From NCBI GenBank assembly GCA_038200385.1, contig JBBPYA010000114.1, forward strand, positions 1 to 12,914: a stretch of 12,914 nucleotides of DNA, given 5' to 3'. Under the pieces are notes generated by a model. That model saw nothing but the letters and a program-made list of their open reading frames with translations, searched no databases and was not told the origin of the DNA. How positions within the stretch are numbered: the first letter of the stretch is position 1; each line of letters starts with the position of its first letter. This document shows, one piece after another, positions 1 to 6,300 of this stretch. Position numbers and translations under genes: made by a program. This DNA is from JBBPYA01 sp038200385 (GTDB taxonomy: Bacteria; Actinomycetota; Actinomycetes; Mycobacteriales; Geodermatophilaceae).

Positions 1-1
1 C

Positions 2-1306
2 AAGGACACCCACCGCGCCCAGCTCGCCGAACTGGGGATCGAAGCCTTCGAGCTCGTGGTGGTCAATCTCTACCCGTTCCAGCAGACCGTTGCCTCCGGC
101 GCGGCCGAGGACGACGTGGTCGAGCAGATCGACATCGGCGGCCCGGCCATGGTGCGGGCCGCGGCGAAGAACCATCCCAGCGTGGCGGTCGTCGTCGACC
201 CCGGCCGGTACTCCGACGTCATGGACAGCGTCCGTGGGGGCGGCTTCGACGCGGCCGCGCGCCGCGACCTGGCGGCGGCCGCCTTCGCGCACACCGCGGC
301 GTACGACGCGGCGGTCGCCGAGTGGTTCACCGGCGCACTGGAGCCGGCCCACGAAGAGGACCTGCCGCCGTACCTCACGATCTCCCTGGAGCGGGCCGAA
401 GTGCTGCGCTACGGCGAGAACCCGCACCAGCAAGCCGCGCTGTACGTCCGCGACGGGGTACCGCCAGGCCTCGCCAACGCCGAGCAGCTGCACGGGAAGG
501 CCATGTCGTACAACAACTTCGTCGACGGTGACGTGGCACGGCGGGCGGCGTACGACCACGAACAGCCCTGCGTGGCGATCATCAAGCACGCCAATCCGTG
601 CGGCATCGCCGTGGGTCCGGACATCGGCCACGCCTACCGCAAGGCGCACGGCTGCGACCCGGTGTCCGCCTTTGGCGGGGTGATCGCCACCAACCGGCCG
701 GTGACGGTCGAGATGGCCGAGGCGCTGGCCGGCATCTTCACCGAGGTGCTCATCGCGCCCGGGTACGACGAGGCGGCGCTGGCCGCCCTCACCGGGCGGA
801 GGAACCTGCGGCTGCTGCTCTGCCCGGCGCCGACGGACACTGTCGCTGAGTTCCGGCAGGTCACCGGCGGGGCCCTGCTGCAACAGCCGGACCTCCTCGA
901 CGCTCCCGGCGACGATCCGGCCGGCTGGACGCTGGCCACCGGGACGGCGGTCGACGACGCCGTGCTGTCCGATCTCCGGTTCGCCTGGCGGGCGATCCGG
1001 ACGGTGCGCTCCAATGCCATCCTGCTCGCCGCCGACGGCGCCACGGTCGGCATCGGGATGGGCCAGGTCAACCGGGTCGACGCCGCGCGGCTCGCGGTCT
1101 CGCGGGCCGGCGAGCGCTCCCGAGGCGCGGTGGCCGCCGGGGACGCGTTCTTCCCGTTCCCCGACGGTCTGGAGGTGCTCATCGAGGCCGGGGTGCGCGC
1201 CGCGGTCCAGCCCGGCGGGTCGGTCCGCGACGAGGAAGTGCTGGCCGCGGCCGCGGCGGGCGGCCTGCCGGTGTACCTGACCGGCACCCGGCACTTCACG
1301 CACTGA
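2..1306 (+). CDS. purH: Bifunctional AICAR transformylase/IMP cyclohydrolase PurH (5' end outside window)
   Basis: This protein catalyses the last two steps of purine synthesis: formylation of AICAR with 10-formyl-THF, then closure to IMP, in the cytoplasm. The frame is open from base 2 and gives 434 residues. The family is about 520, so roughly 90 N-terminal residues are missing. The end of the cyclohydrolase (MGS-like) domain is visible as VVVNLYPF and IDIGGPAMVRAAAKNH. The AICARFT domain follows with RYGENPHQQAALY, GKAMSYNNFVDGD, the catalytic Lys-His pair in IIKHANPCG (codons at 584-589), DPVSAFGGVIA, VRSNAILLA, GIGMGQVNRVDAARLA and FFPFPDGLEVLIEAGV. It ends in the usual TGTRHFTH-type C-terminus. 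The GTG at 56 is internal, since homology runs upstream of it. folD, whose product supplies its formyl donor, starts 30 nt downstream on the same strand. Confidence 0.97.
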   Translation, partial: KDTHRAQLAELGIEAFELVVVNLYPFQQTVASGAAEDDVVEQIDIGGPAMVRAAAKNHPSVAVVVDPGRYSDVMDSVRGGGFDAAARRDLAAAAFAHTAAYDAAVAEWFTGALEPAHEEDLPPYLTISLERAEVLRYGENPHQQAALYVRDGVPPGLANAEQLHGKAMSYNNFVDGDVARRAAYDHEQPCVAIIKHANPCGIAVGPDIGHAYRKAHGCDPVSAFGGVIATNRPVTVEMAEALAGIFTEVLIAPGYDEAALAALTGRRNLRLLLCPAPTDTVAEFRQVTGGALLQQPDLLDAPGDDPAGWTLATGTAVDDAVLSDLRFAWRAIRTVRSNAILLAADGATVGIGMGQVNRVDAARLAVSRAGERSRGAVAAGDAFFPFPDGLEVLIEAGVRAAVQPGGSVRDEEVLAAAAAGGLPVYLTGTRHFTH

Positions 1307-1320
1307 CCGCCCGGGCGGTC
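1305..1320. promoter_or_regulatory. Perfect 16-bp palindrome between purH and folD
   Basis: GACCGCCCGGGCGGTC is a perfect dyad with no spacer. It begins inside the purH stop codon and ends 16 nt before the folD GTG. As RNA it could form a 6-bp all-GC stem with a 4-nt loop, without a U-tract. As DNA it looks like an operator half-site pair. A weak -10-like GACACT (1324-1329) lies just downstream and 7 nt before folD, so the palindrome would sit upstream of a possible folD promoter. Whether it acts as operator, attenuator or terminator is unknown. Confidence 0.45.
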
Positions 1321-1336
1321 TGCGACACTCGGCGGC

Positions 1337-2197
1337 GTGACGGCGACGATTCTGGACGGGCGGGCGACCGCGGCGGCGATCAAGGACGAGCTGACCGGGC
1401 GGGTGGCCGCCCTGGTCGAGCGCGGGATCACCCCCGGGTTGGGGACGGTGCTGGTCGGCGAGGACCCGGGCAGCCACGCCTACGTCGCGGGCAAGCACGC
1501 CGACTGCGCGAAGGTCGGGATCGCGAGCCTGCAGCGCCAGCTGCCCGCCACCGCCACCCAGTCCGACGTCGAGGAGGTCGTCGACGAGCTGAACGCCGAC
1601 CCGGCGTGCACCGGCTACATCGTGCAACTCCCGCTGCCCAAGGGCCTGGATGCCAATCTCGTTCTGGAGCGGATGGACCCGGACAAGGATGCCGACGGTC
1701 TGCACCCGACGAACCTCGGGCGGCTCGTGCTCGGTCAGGCCGGGCCGCTGCCGTGTACCCCGCGGGGCATCGTCGTGCTGTTGCAGCGCTACGGCGTGAG
1801 CCTGGACGGCGCGGAGGTCACCGTGGTCGGGCGCGGGGTGACCGTCGGGCGCCCGCTGGGCCTGCTGCTGACCCGCCGGGCGGAGAACTCCACGGTGACG
1901 CTGTGCCACACCGGCACCAAGGACGTGGCCGAGCACCTGCGTCGCGCCGACGTCATCGTGGCCGCCGCCGGTGTCCCCGGTCTGGTCACCCCCGAGCTGG
2001 TGCGCCCCGGCGCCGCCGTGCTCGACGTCGGTATCACCCGCACCGACAACGGGCTGGTCGGCGACGTGGCCGCCGGCGTCGCCGAGATCGCCGCGTTCCT
2101 CGCCCCGATGCCCGGCGGCGTCGGGCCGATGACCCGCGCCATGCTGCTGAGCAACGTCGTGGAGCGGGCCGAGGCGCAGGCGGACGCGGCGGGGTGA
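1337..2197 (+). CDS. folD: Bifunctional methylenetetrahydrofolate dehydrogenase/methenyl-THF cyclohydrolase FolD
   Basis: FolD interconverts 5,10-methylene-THF, 5,10-methenyl-THF and 10-formyl-THF in the cytoplasm, using NADP in most bacteria. The length of 286 aa is typical. The substrate-side domain shows the catalytic Tyr49 and Lys53 in HAYVAGKHADCAKVGI, Gln97 in GYIVQLPLPKG, and Asp120 in DKDADGLHPTNLG. The nucleotide-binding domain has PCTPRGIVVLL followed by VVGRGVTVGRPLGLLL. Here the usual GRSxxVGxP has Gly in place of Ser, as I recall from other actinobacterial FolDs. The signature APMPGGVGPMTRAMLL is near the C-terminus. The start is GTG with no good Shine-Dalgarno; a -10-like GACACT lies 7 nt upstream. 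The gene follows purH, which consumes its product 10-formyl-THF. Confidence 0.97.
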   Translation: MTATILDGRATAAAIKDELTGRVAALVERGITPGLGTVLVGEDPGSHAYVAGKHADCAKVGIASLQRQLPATATQSDVEEVVDELNADPACTGYIVQLPLPKGLDANLVLERMDPDKDADGLHPTNLGRLVLGQAGPLPCTPRGIVVLLQRYGVSLDGAEVTVVGRGVTVGRPLGLLLTRRAENSTVTLCHTGTKDVAEHLRRADVIVAAAGVPGLVTPELVRPGAAVLDVGITRTDNGLVGDVAAGVAEIAAFLAPMPGGVGPMTRAMLLSNVVERAEAQADAAG

Positions 2198-2207
2198 GCG
2201 CGCCCCG

Positions 2208-2462
2208 GTGACCAGGCAGCTGCCCTTCGCCGCGGTGTGGCTCGTCGTGCTGGCCGGGATGACGCTGATCGCCACCGAGTACTGGCGACGTGGCCTGACC
2301 ATCGTTGCCTTCGCCGCGGTGCTCGCCGGGTTCCTCCGGTTGGTGCTCCCGGCCCGTCGAGCGGGTTGGCTCGCGGTGCGGACCCGTACGATCGACGTGC
2401 TGTGTTTCGGCGCCGTCGGGGTGGCCTTGGCCGCTGCCGCGATCGCCGTACCGGCGCCCTGA
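2208..2462 (+). CDS. DUF3017 family small integral membrane protein
   Basis: An 84-residue hydrophobic protein with three predicted membrane helices (about residues 7-23, 30-47 and 63-81). The loop LVLPARRAGWLAVRTRTIDV between helices 2 and 3 matches the actinobacterial DUF3017 pattern, and such genes are typically found between folD and mdh or directly after folD (for example in Streptomyces and Mycobacterium). The GTG start lies 10 nt after the folD stop, so the two are probably cotranscribed. No enzymatic motif is visible and the function is unknown. The basic loop after helix 2 would favour the cytoplasmic face. Confidence 0.85.
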   Translation: MTRQLPFAAVWLVVLAGMTLIATEYWRRGLTIVAFAAVLAGFLRLVLPARRAGWLAVRTRTIDVLCFGAVGVALAAAAIAVPAP

Positions 2463-2490
2463 GACCGGCTCGGCACCGACCGGCCGCCTT

Positions 2491-2499
2491 CGATAGCCT
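2491..2499 (+). promoter_or_regulatory. Probable -10 element of a leaderless mdh promoter
   Basis: CGATAGCCT contains TAGCCT (TANNNT) at 2494-2499, with 8 nt between it and the mdh ATG. At that spacing transcription would start at or next to the start codon. There is no Shine-Dalgarno before the ATG, which fits. No consensus -35 hexamer is seen. Near-identical elements precede the ORF at 6181 and trpS. Confidence 0.5.
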
Positions 2500-2507
2500 C
2501 GATAACC

Positions 2508-3452
2508 ATGGCTAACAAGGGCAAGGTGACCGTTGTCGGCGCGGGCTTCTACGGCTCGACGACGGCGCAGCGGCTGGCGGAGTACGACATCTTCGAGACC
2601 GTCGTGCTGACCGACATCCTGGAGGGCAAGCCCGAGGGGATCGCGCTGGACATCAACCAGTCGCGCCCGATCGAGGGATTCCAGACCAGGATGGTCGGTG
2701 TCGGAGGCGGCTCGTACGACGGTACCGAGGGCTCCGACGTGGTCGTCATCACCGCCGGGCTCCCGCGCAAGCCCGGCATGAGCCGGATGGATCTGCTGGA
2801 GACCAACGCCAAGATCGTCCGCGGGGTCGCCGAGACGGTGGCGGCCTCCTCGCCCGATGCCGTGCTGGTGGTGGTGAGCAATCCGCTGGACGAGATGACC
2901 GCGCTGGCCCAGTTGGCCTCGGGGTTCCCGAAGGCGCGGGTCATCGGTCAGGCCGGGATGCTGGACACCGCTCGGTTCATCAACAACGTGGCCGAGGCGG
3001 CCGGTGTCCCCATCTCCTCCGTCAGCTGCCTGACCCTGGGCTCGCACGGCGACACGATGGTGCCGGTGCCCTCCCGGTGCCAGGTCGACGGCCGGCCGCT
3101 GACCGAAGTGCTGGACGCGGCGACCGTCGAGGAGCTGGTGACCCGGACCCGCAACGGCGGCGCCGAGGTGGTGGCGCTGCTCAAGAGCGGCTCGGCGTAC
3201 TACGCGCCGTCGGCCGCAGCGGCCCGGATGGTGCGCAGCATCCACGAGGACTCGGGGGAGCAACTGCCGGTGTGCGCCTGGGTGGACGGCGAGTACGGCA
3301 TCTCCGGGGTGTACCTCGGGGTGGTCGCCGAGATCGGCGCCGGTGGGGTCAAGAAGGTCGTCGAGGTTCCGCTCACCGACTCCGAGCTGGCCGGGCTGCG
3401 CGAGGCGGCCGAGGCCGTACGCGCCAAGCAGGCCGACATCGCCGAGCTCTGA
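2508..3452 (+). CDS. mdh: Malate dehydrogenase, LDH-like (NAD-dependent)
   Basis: Oxidises malate to oxaloacetate in the TCA cycle, in the cytoplasm. At 314 aa it belongs to the LDH-like MDH group. The Rossmann motif VVGAGFYGS (GxGxxG at 11-16) is followed by Asp36 at the end of the second strand, which favours NAD over NADP. The substrate loop GLPRKPGMSRMDLL has Arg87 and Arg93. Arg at the first position marks malate dehydrogenase, since lactate dehydrogenases have Gln there. Asn125 (VVSNPLDEMT), Asp153 and Arg156 (GMLDTARF), and the proton-relay His180 (GSHGDTMVP) complete the active site. The ATG start is supported by the GKVTVVGAG N-terminus and a -10 element 8 nt upstream. icd begins 34 nt after the stop on the same strand, so two TCA enzymes probably share a transcript. 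Confidence 0.95.
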   Translation: MANKGKVTVVGAGFYGSTTAQRLAEYDIFETVVLTDILEGKPEGIALDINQSRPIEGFQTRMVGVGGGSYDGTEGSDVVVITAGLPRKPGMSRMDLLETNAKIVRGVAETVAASSPDAVLVVVSNPLDEMTALAQLASGFPKARVIGQAGMLDTARFINNVAEAAGVPISSVSCLTLGSHGDTMVPVPSRCQVDGRPLTEVLDAATVEELVTRTRNGGAEVVALLKSGSAYYAPSAAAARMVRSIHEDSGEQLPVCAWVDGEYGISGVYLGVVAEIGAGGVKKVVEVPLTDSELAGLREAAEAVRAKQADIAEL

Positions 3453-3475
3453 GCGTCGTAGCGCAGCGCTGAATC

Positions 3476-3482
3476 GAAGGGA
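3476..3482 (+). promoter_or_regulatory. Ribosome binding site of icd
   Basis: GAAGGGA ends 4 nt before the GTG at 3487. It decides in favour of this start over the upstream in-frame codons that reach back into mdh. Confidence 0.6.
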
Positions 3483-3486
3483 CACC

Positions 3487-4701
3487 GTGCCGAAGATCAA
3501 GGTTGACAACCCCGTCGTCGAACTCGACGGCGACGAGATGACCCGGATCATCTGGGCCTTCATCAAGGACCAGCTGATCCTGCCGTACCTCGACGTCGAG
3601 CTGGCCTACTTCGACCTCGGCATCGAGCACCGCGACGCCACCGACGACCAGGTCACGATCGACGCCGCCGAGGCGATCAAGCGGCACGGCGTCGGCGTCA
3701 AGTGCGCGACGATCACCCCGGACGAGGCGCGGGTCGAGGAGTTCGGCCTGAAGAAGATGTGGCGCTCGCCGAACGGGACGATCCGCAACATCCTGGGCGG
3801 GGTCATCTTCCGCGAGCCGATCGTCATCCAGAACATCCCCCGGCTGGTGCCCAGCTGGAGCAAGCCGATCGTCATCGGCCGGCACGCGTTCGGCGACCAG
3901 TACCGCGCCACCGACTTCGTCGTACCGGGCGCAGGCACGCTGACGATGACGTTCACGCCCACGGACGGGTCGGACCCGATCGAGCTGAACGTCTACGACT
4001 TCCCCGGCGGCGGTGTCGCGATGGCCATGTACAACCTGGACGATTCGATCCGTGACTTCGCGCGGGCCTCGATGCGCTACGGCCTGGACCGCGGCTGGCC
4101 GGTGTACCTGTCGACCAAGAACACGATCCTCAAGGCGTACGACGGCCGCTTCAAAGACCTCTTCGCCGAGGTCTTCGAGGCCGAGTTCAAGGCCGACTTC
4201 GAGGTCGCCGGGATCACCTACGAGCACCGGCTGATCGACGACATGGTGGCCGCCGCCCTGAAGTGGGAGGGCGGCTACGTGTGGGCCTGCAAGAACTACG
4301 ACGGGGATGTGCAGTCCGACACCGTCGCGCAGGGTTTCGGCTCGCTCGGGCTGATGACCTCGGTGCTGCTGACTCCGGACGGTCGGACCGTCGAGGCCGA
4401 GGCGGCGCACGGGACGGTGACCCGGCACTTCCGGGAGCACCAGAAGGGCAACCCGACCTCCACCAACCCGATCGCCTCGATCTTCGCCTGGACCCGGGGG
4501 CTGGCACACCGCGGCAAGCTGGACGGCGCACCCGAGGTAACGGCGTTCGCGCAGACCCTCGAGCGGGTCTGCGTCGACACCGTCGAGGGCGGCCAGATGA
4601 CCAAGGACCTCGCGCTGCTCGTCGGCCGGGACACCTCCTGGCTGAGCACGCAGGACTTCCTCGCCGCGATCGAGGAGAACCTGCGCACCGCGATGGCCTG
4701 A
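3487..4701 (+). CDS. icd: NADP-dependent isocitrate dehydrogenase, eukaryotic-type homodimer
   Basis: Oxidatively decarboxylates isocitrate to 2-oxoglutarate with NADP and Mg/Mn, in the cytoplasm. With the GTG start the protein is 404 aa. It aligns through its N-terminal part with human IDH1 at the same residue numbers: Ser94, Asn96 and Arg100 in RSPNGTIRN, Arg109, Arg132 in IGRHAFGDQYR, and Tyr139. The catalytic Lys is 211 (STKNTILKAYDGRFKD). Metal-binding Asp251, Asp274 and Asp278 are in HRLIDDMV and YDGDVQSD. NADP-binding Arg313 and His314 are in EAEAAHGTVTRHF. It is therefore the eukaryote-like homodimeric type, not the E. coli type. The frame is open upstream to 3343, but homology begins at PKIKVDNPVVELDGDEMTR, and an RBS precedes the GTG. 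It probably shares a transcript with mdh. Confidence 0.96.
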   Translation: MPKIKVDNPVVELDGDEMTRIIWAFIKDQLILPYLDVELAYFDLGIEHRDATDDQVTIDAAEAIKRHGVGVKCATITPDEARVEEFGLKKMWRSPNGTIRNILGGVIFREPIVIQNIPRLVPSWSKPIVIGRHAFGDQYRATDFVVPGAGTLTMTFTPTDGSDPIELNVYDFPGGGVAMAMYNLDDSIRDFARASMRYGLDRGWPVYLSTKNTILKAYDGRFKDLFAEVFEAEFKADFEVAGITYEHRLIDDMVAAALKWEGGYVWACKNYDGDVQSDTVAQGFGSLGLMTSVLLTPDGRTVEAEAAHGTVTRHFREHQKGNPTSTNPIASIFAWTRGLAHRGKLDGAPEVTAFAQTLERVCVDTVEGGQMTKDLALLVGRDTSWLSTQDFLAAIEENLRTAMA

Positions 4702-4722
4702 CCGCGAGGACCGACGGGTTAG

Positions 4723-4739
4723 CGGGTCGCCCTGACCCG
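4723..4739. terminator. Possible bidirectional terminator between convergent icd and the S51 fusion gene
   Basis: CGGGTC-GCCCT-GACCCG is a 6-bp GC-rich perfect stem with a 5-nt loop. It lies 21 nt after the icd stop and 29 nt beyond the stop of the convergent minus-strand gene. There is no U-tract on either side, as is common for actinobacterial intrinsic terminators. It is short, so it could also be chance. Confidence 0.35.
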
Positions 4740-4768
4740 GGTGGACGGGGGGCAGTGCTGTAGCGCGG

Positions 4769-6097
4769 TCAGCCCTGCTGGAGCAGCCACTGCGCGCCGT
4801 CGGGGGTGTCGCGCACCTCCACCCCGGCACCGGCCAGCGCGTCGCGCACGGTGTCCGACGTGGCGAAGTCCTTCGCCGTCCGGGCGTGCGCGCGCAGTTG
4901 CAGCAGCGTCTCGACGAACGGTGCCACCAGCTCACGCGGGTCCCGGCCACCGGCCTCGGCCAGCCCGCCCAGCCGGACGATCATCGAGCGGAGCACGTCC
5001 CGCGCGTGGTCGCCCTCGTCGGAGGCCAGGGTGTCCGAGGACCAGTCGGTCAGGGCCTGCTCCAGCGCCAGGACGGCGGCGGTGCAGCCGTCCACGTCGC
5101 GTCGCTCCAGTGCGGCGGCGAAGGCCGTCTCCTGCGCGTCCGCGGCCCCGCGCAACGACGTCGGTACGCCGGTCGGTGAGCCGTCGCCGGGGCTGTCCGG
5201 CGCGGGTGCCCGCGCGGGAGCCGGCCGCGGTCCGTCGGCGGCCGCCAAGGAGTCGGGACCGTGGCCCGCCCCGGTGTCTGGGCCGGAGTCCGGGTCGGCC
5301 ATCTCGTCGAAGGTGAGCACGCTGCCGCTCGGGAAGACCCGGCTCGCACCGGCCCGGCGCAGCGTCAGCACCCCGTTGCCGACGATGGTCGCGGTGCGGG
5401 CGGCGAGGTCGAGCACGCAGCCGGTGTGCTCGTCCACGCCCAGCACGAAGGCCTCGGCGGGCAGCTCGCGCTCCATCTGCGCCAGCCGGCGTTCCCCGAG
5501 GTAGCAGAACCGGGTGTCGTGGTGCCCGCCCTCGGCGTTGTCGTAGTGCGGGATCACGACGGCCGCCAACCCGGTCAGGTCCTTCACCAGGTCCAGACCG
5601 GGGCGCCACGCCTCGGGTTCGCCGGCCTTGTAGATCTCGTAGACCGGAATCGTGTGCGAGCCGAGGGTGAGCGCCGCGGCGCTGGCAAACACGACCGCCC
5701 CTCCCCGTCGAGCCACGTCGCAGATCAGTGCGGGCACGGCGCTGTCGCTCCACTGCCGCAGGGCGTACGTCGGGCTGCCGGGGCCGGCGAAGACCCAGCG
5801 GGCTGCGCGCAGCGCGGTCAGGGCGCGTTCCCGGTCCAGACCGGGACCGGGAGCGCGGCGCCAGCTCAGCACGTCCACCTCGGTGCCCACGCTGTCCCGG
5901 AAGTAGCGCTGGGCCTTGGCCGAGATGTCGTCGGCGTTCTCCTGGAAGCCGTACGGCGTGTCCAGGAGCAGGAGCGAACCGCTGCCGGCACCGGCGAACA
6001 GCTGGCGGTGCACCTTGACCATCGTCGGTGCCGTCTCACCCGACCCGAGCACCACGACCTTGCCCGGGCCGGTCGCGTCCGCTGCCGCAGCTGTCAC
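4769..6097 (-). CDS. Peptidase S51/cyanophycinase-like domain fused to a cysteinyl-tRNA synthetase anticodon-side region
   Basis: This 442-aa two-part protein is not a standard enzyme. Residues about 12-265 look like the class-I glutamine-amidotransferase fold of peptidase E/cyanophycinase: KVVVLGSGE, LLLLDTPYGFQENADDI, WVFAGPGSPTYALRQW, an elbow FASAAALTLGS (Ser139 as candidate nucleophile), IPHYDNAEGGHHDTRF (His184 as candidate) and LGVDEHTGCVLD. A disordered Pro/Ala/Gly/Asp-rich linker spans about 266-320. Residues about 325-442 resemble the CysRS DALR helical domain plus its C-terminal domain: FAAALERRDVDGC, then AKDFATSDTVRDALAGAG and DTPDGAQWLL. No HIGH or KMSKS motif is present, so it cannot charge tRNA. 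The start chosen is GTG at 6097, 7 nt after a TAGAGT -10; the frame stays open to 6664 only as an antisense shadow. Substrate and role are unknown. tRNA binding is inferred from the C-terminal similarity. Confidence 0.85.
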   Translation of the reverse strand: MTAAAADATGPGKVVVLGSGETAPTMVKVHRQLFAGAGSGSLLLLDTPYGFQENADDISAKAQRYFRDSVGTEVDVLSWRRAPGPGLDRERALTALRAARWVFAGPGSPTYALRQWSDSAVPALICDVARRGGAVVFASAAALTLGSHTIPVYEIYKAGEPEAWRPGLDLVKDLTGLAAVVIPHYDNAEGGHHDTRFCYLGERRLAQMERELPAEAFVLGVDEHTGCVLDLAARTATIVGNGVLTLRRAGASRVFPSGSVLTFDEMADPDSGPDTGAGHGPDSLAAADGPRPAPARAPAPDSPGDGSPTGVPTSLRGAADAQETAFAAALERRDVDGCTAAVLALEQALTDWSSDTLASDEGDHARDVLRSMIVRLGGLAEAGGRDPRELVAPFVETLLQLRAHARTAKDFATSDTVRDALAGAGVEVRDTPDGAQWLLQQG

Positions 6098-6104
6098 AGC
6101 ATAA

Positions 6105-6110
6105 ACTCTA
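6105..6110 (-). promoter_or_regulatory. Probable -10 element of a leaderless promoter for the S51 fusion gene
   Basis: On the minus strand TAGAGT (TANNNT) is followed after 7 nt by the GTG at 6097. It lies in an AT-rich island (6099-6116) that stands out in an otherwise GC-rich region. No Shine-Dalgarno is seen, so a leaderless mRNA is likely. The divergent plus-strand -10 lies about 60 bp away. Confidence 0.5.
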
Positions 6111-6165
6111 ATCCTGGCCGGCCGTCCGGGTCCGGTCGGCAAACCAGGGTCGGCCTCTCCGACGG

Positions 6166-6174
6166 CGATACCCT
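6166..6174 (+). promoter_or_regulatory. Probable -10 element upstream of the 39-codon ORF and CNNM gene
   Basis: CGATACCCT contains TACCCT (TANNNT) at 6169-6174. A GTG lies 6 nt downstream at 6181, the spacing of a leaderless start. The other GTG at 6177 is only 2 nt from the -10, upstream of any normal transcription start, so it is unlikely to be used from this promoter. Confidence 0.45.
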
Positions 6175-6180
6175 CGGTGC

Positions 6181-6300
6181 GTGCCGGAGCCGACGACGAG
6201 GGCGCTGACCAGGATGCCGGGCCGCCCGCTGTCCGGCCCGACGATCCTCCCGCCCGCGGGGGGGCCGGCCGGCTCGCCCGGCGGCCGGCCCGTCCCGTGA
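6181..6300 (+). CDS. Putative leaderless 39-aa ORF overlapping the CNNM start
   Basis: The GTG at 6181 opens a 39-codon ORF that ends in TGA at 6298-6300. The stop overlaps the GTG of the CNNM gene (GTGA, 6297-6300), a classic coupling arrangement. All 39 sense codons end in G or C. The competing frame, an N-terminal extension of CNNM from 6177, has G/C at 32 of 40 third positions, and the third frame hits a stop early. A -10 element lies 6 nt before the GTG. The product begins MPEPTTRALTRMPG and is rich in Pro and Gly, with no membrane helix or recognised domain. It may be a leader peptide that couples translation to the transporter, or simply a non-coding leader with chance GC bias. Confidence 0.4.
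   Translation: MPEPTTRALTRMPGRPLSGPTILPPAGGPAGSPGGRPVP

Noticed and set aside
3460..3470. AGCGC-A-GCGCT dyad between mdh and icd
   Set aside because: The one-base centre allows only a tiny hairpin, and such short GC dyads are expected by chance at this base composition.
2034..3566. Minus-strand open frame of about 510 codons opposite mdh
   Set aside because: It is antisense to well-supported folD, DUF3017 and mdh genes. Its translation is Gly/Arg/His/Asp-rich with no domain, a usual by-product of GC-rich third positions.
3373..4950. Minus-strand open frame of about 525 codons opposite icd
   Set aside because: It mirrors icd, has no recognisable motif, and also overlaps the S51 fusion gene in another frame.
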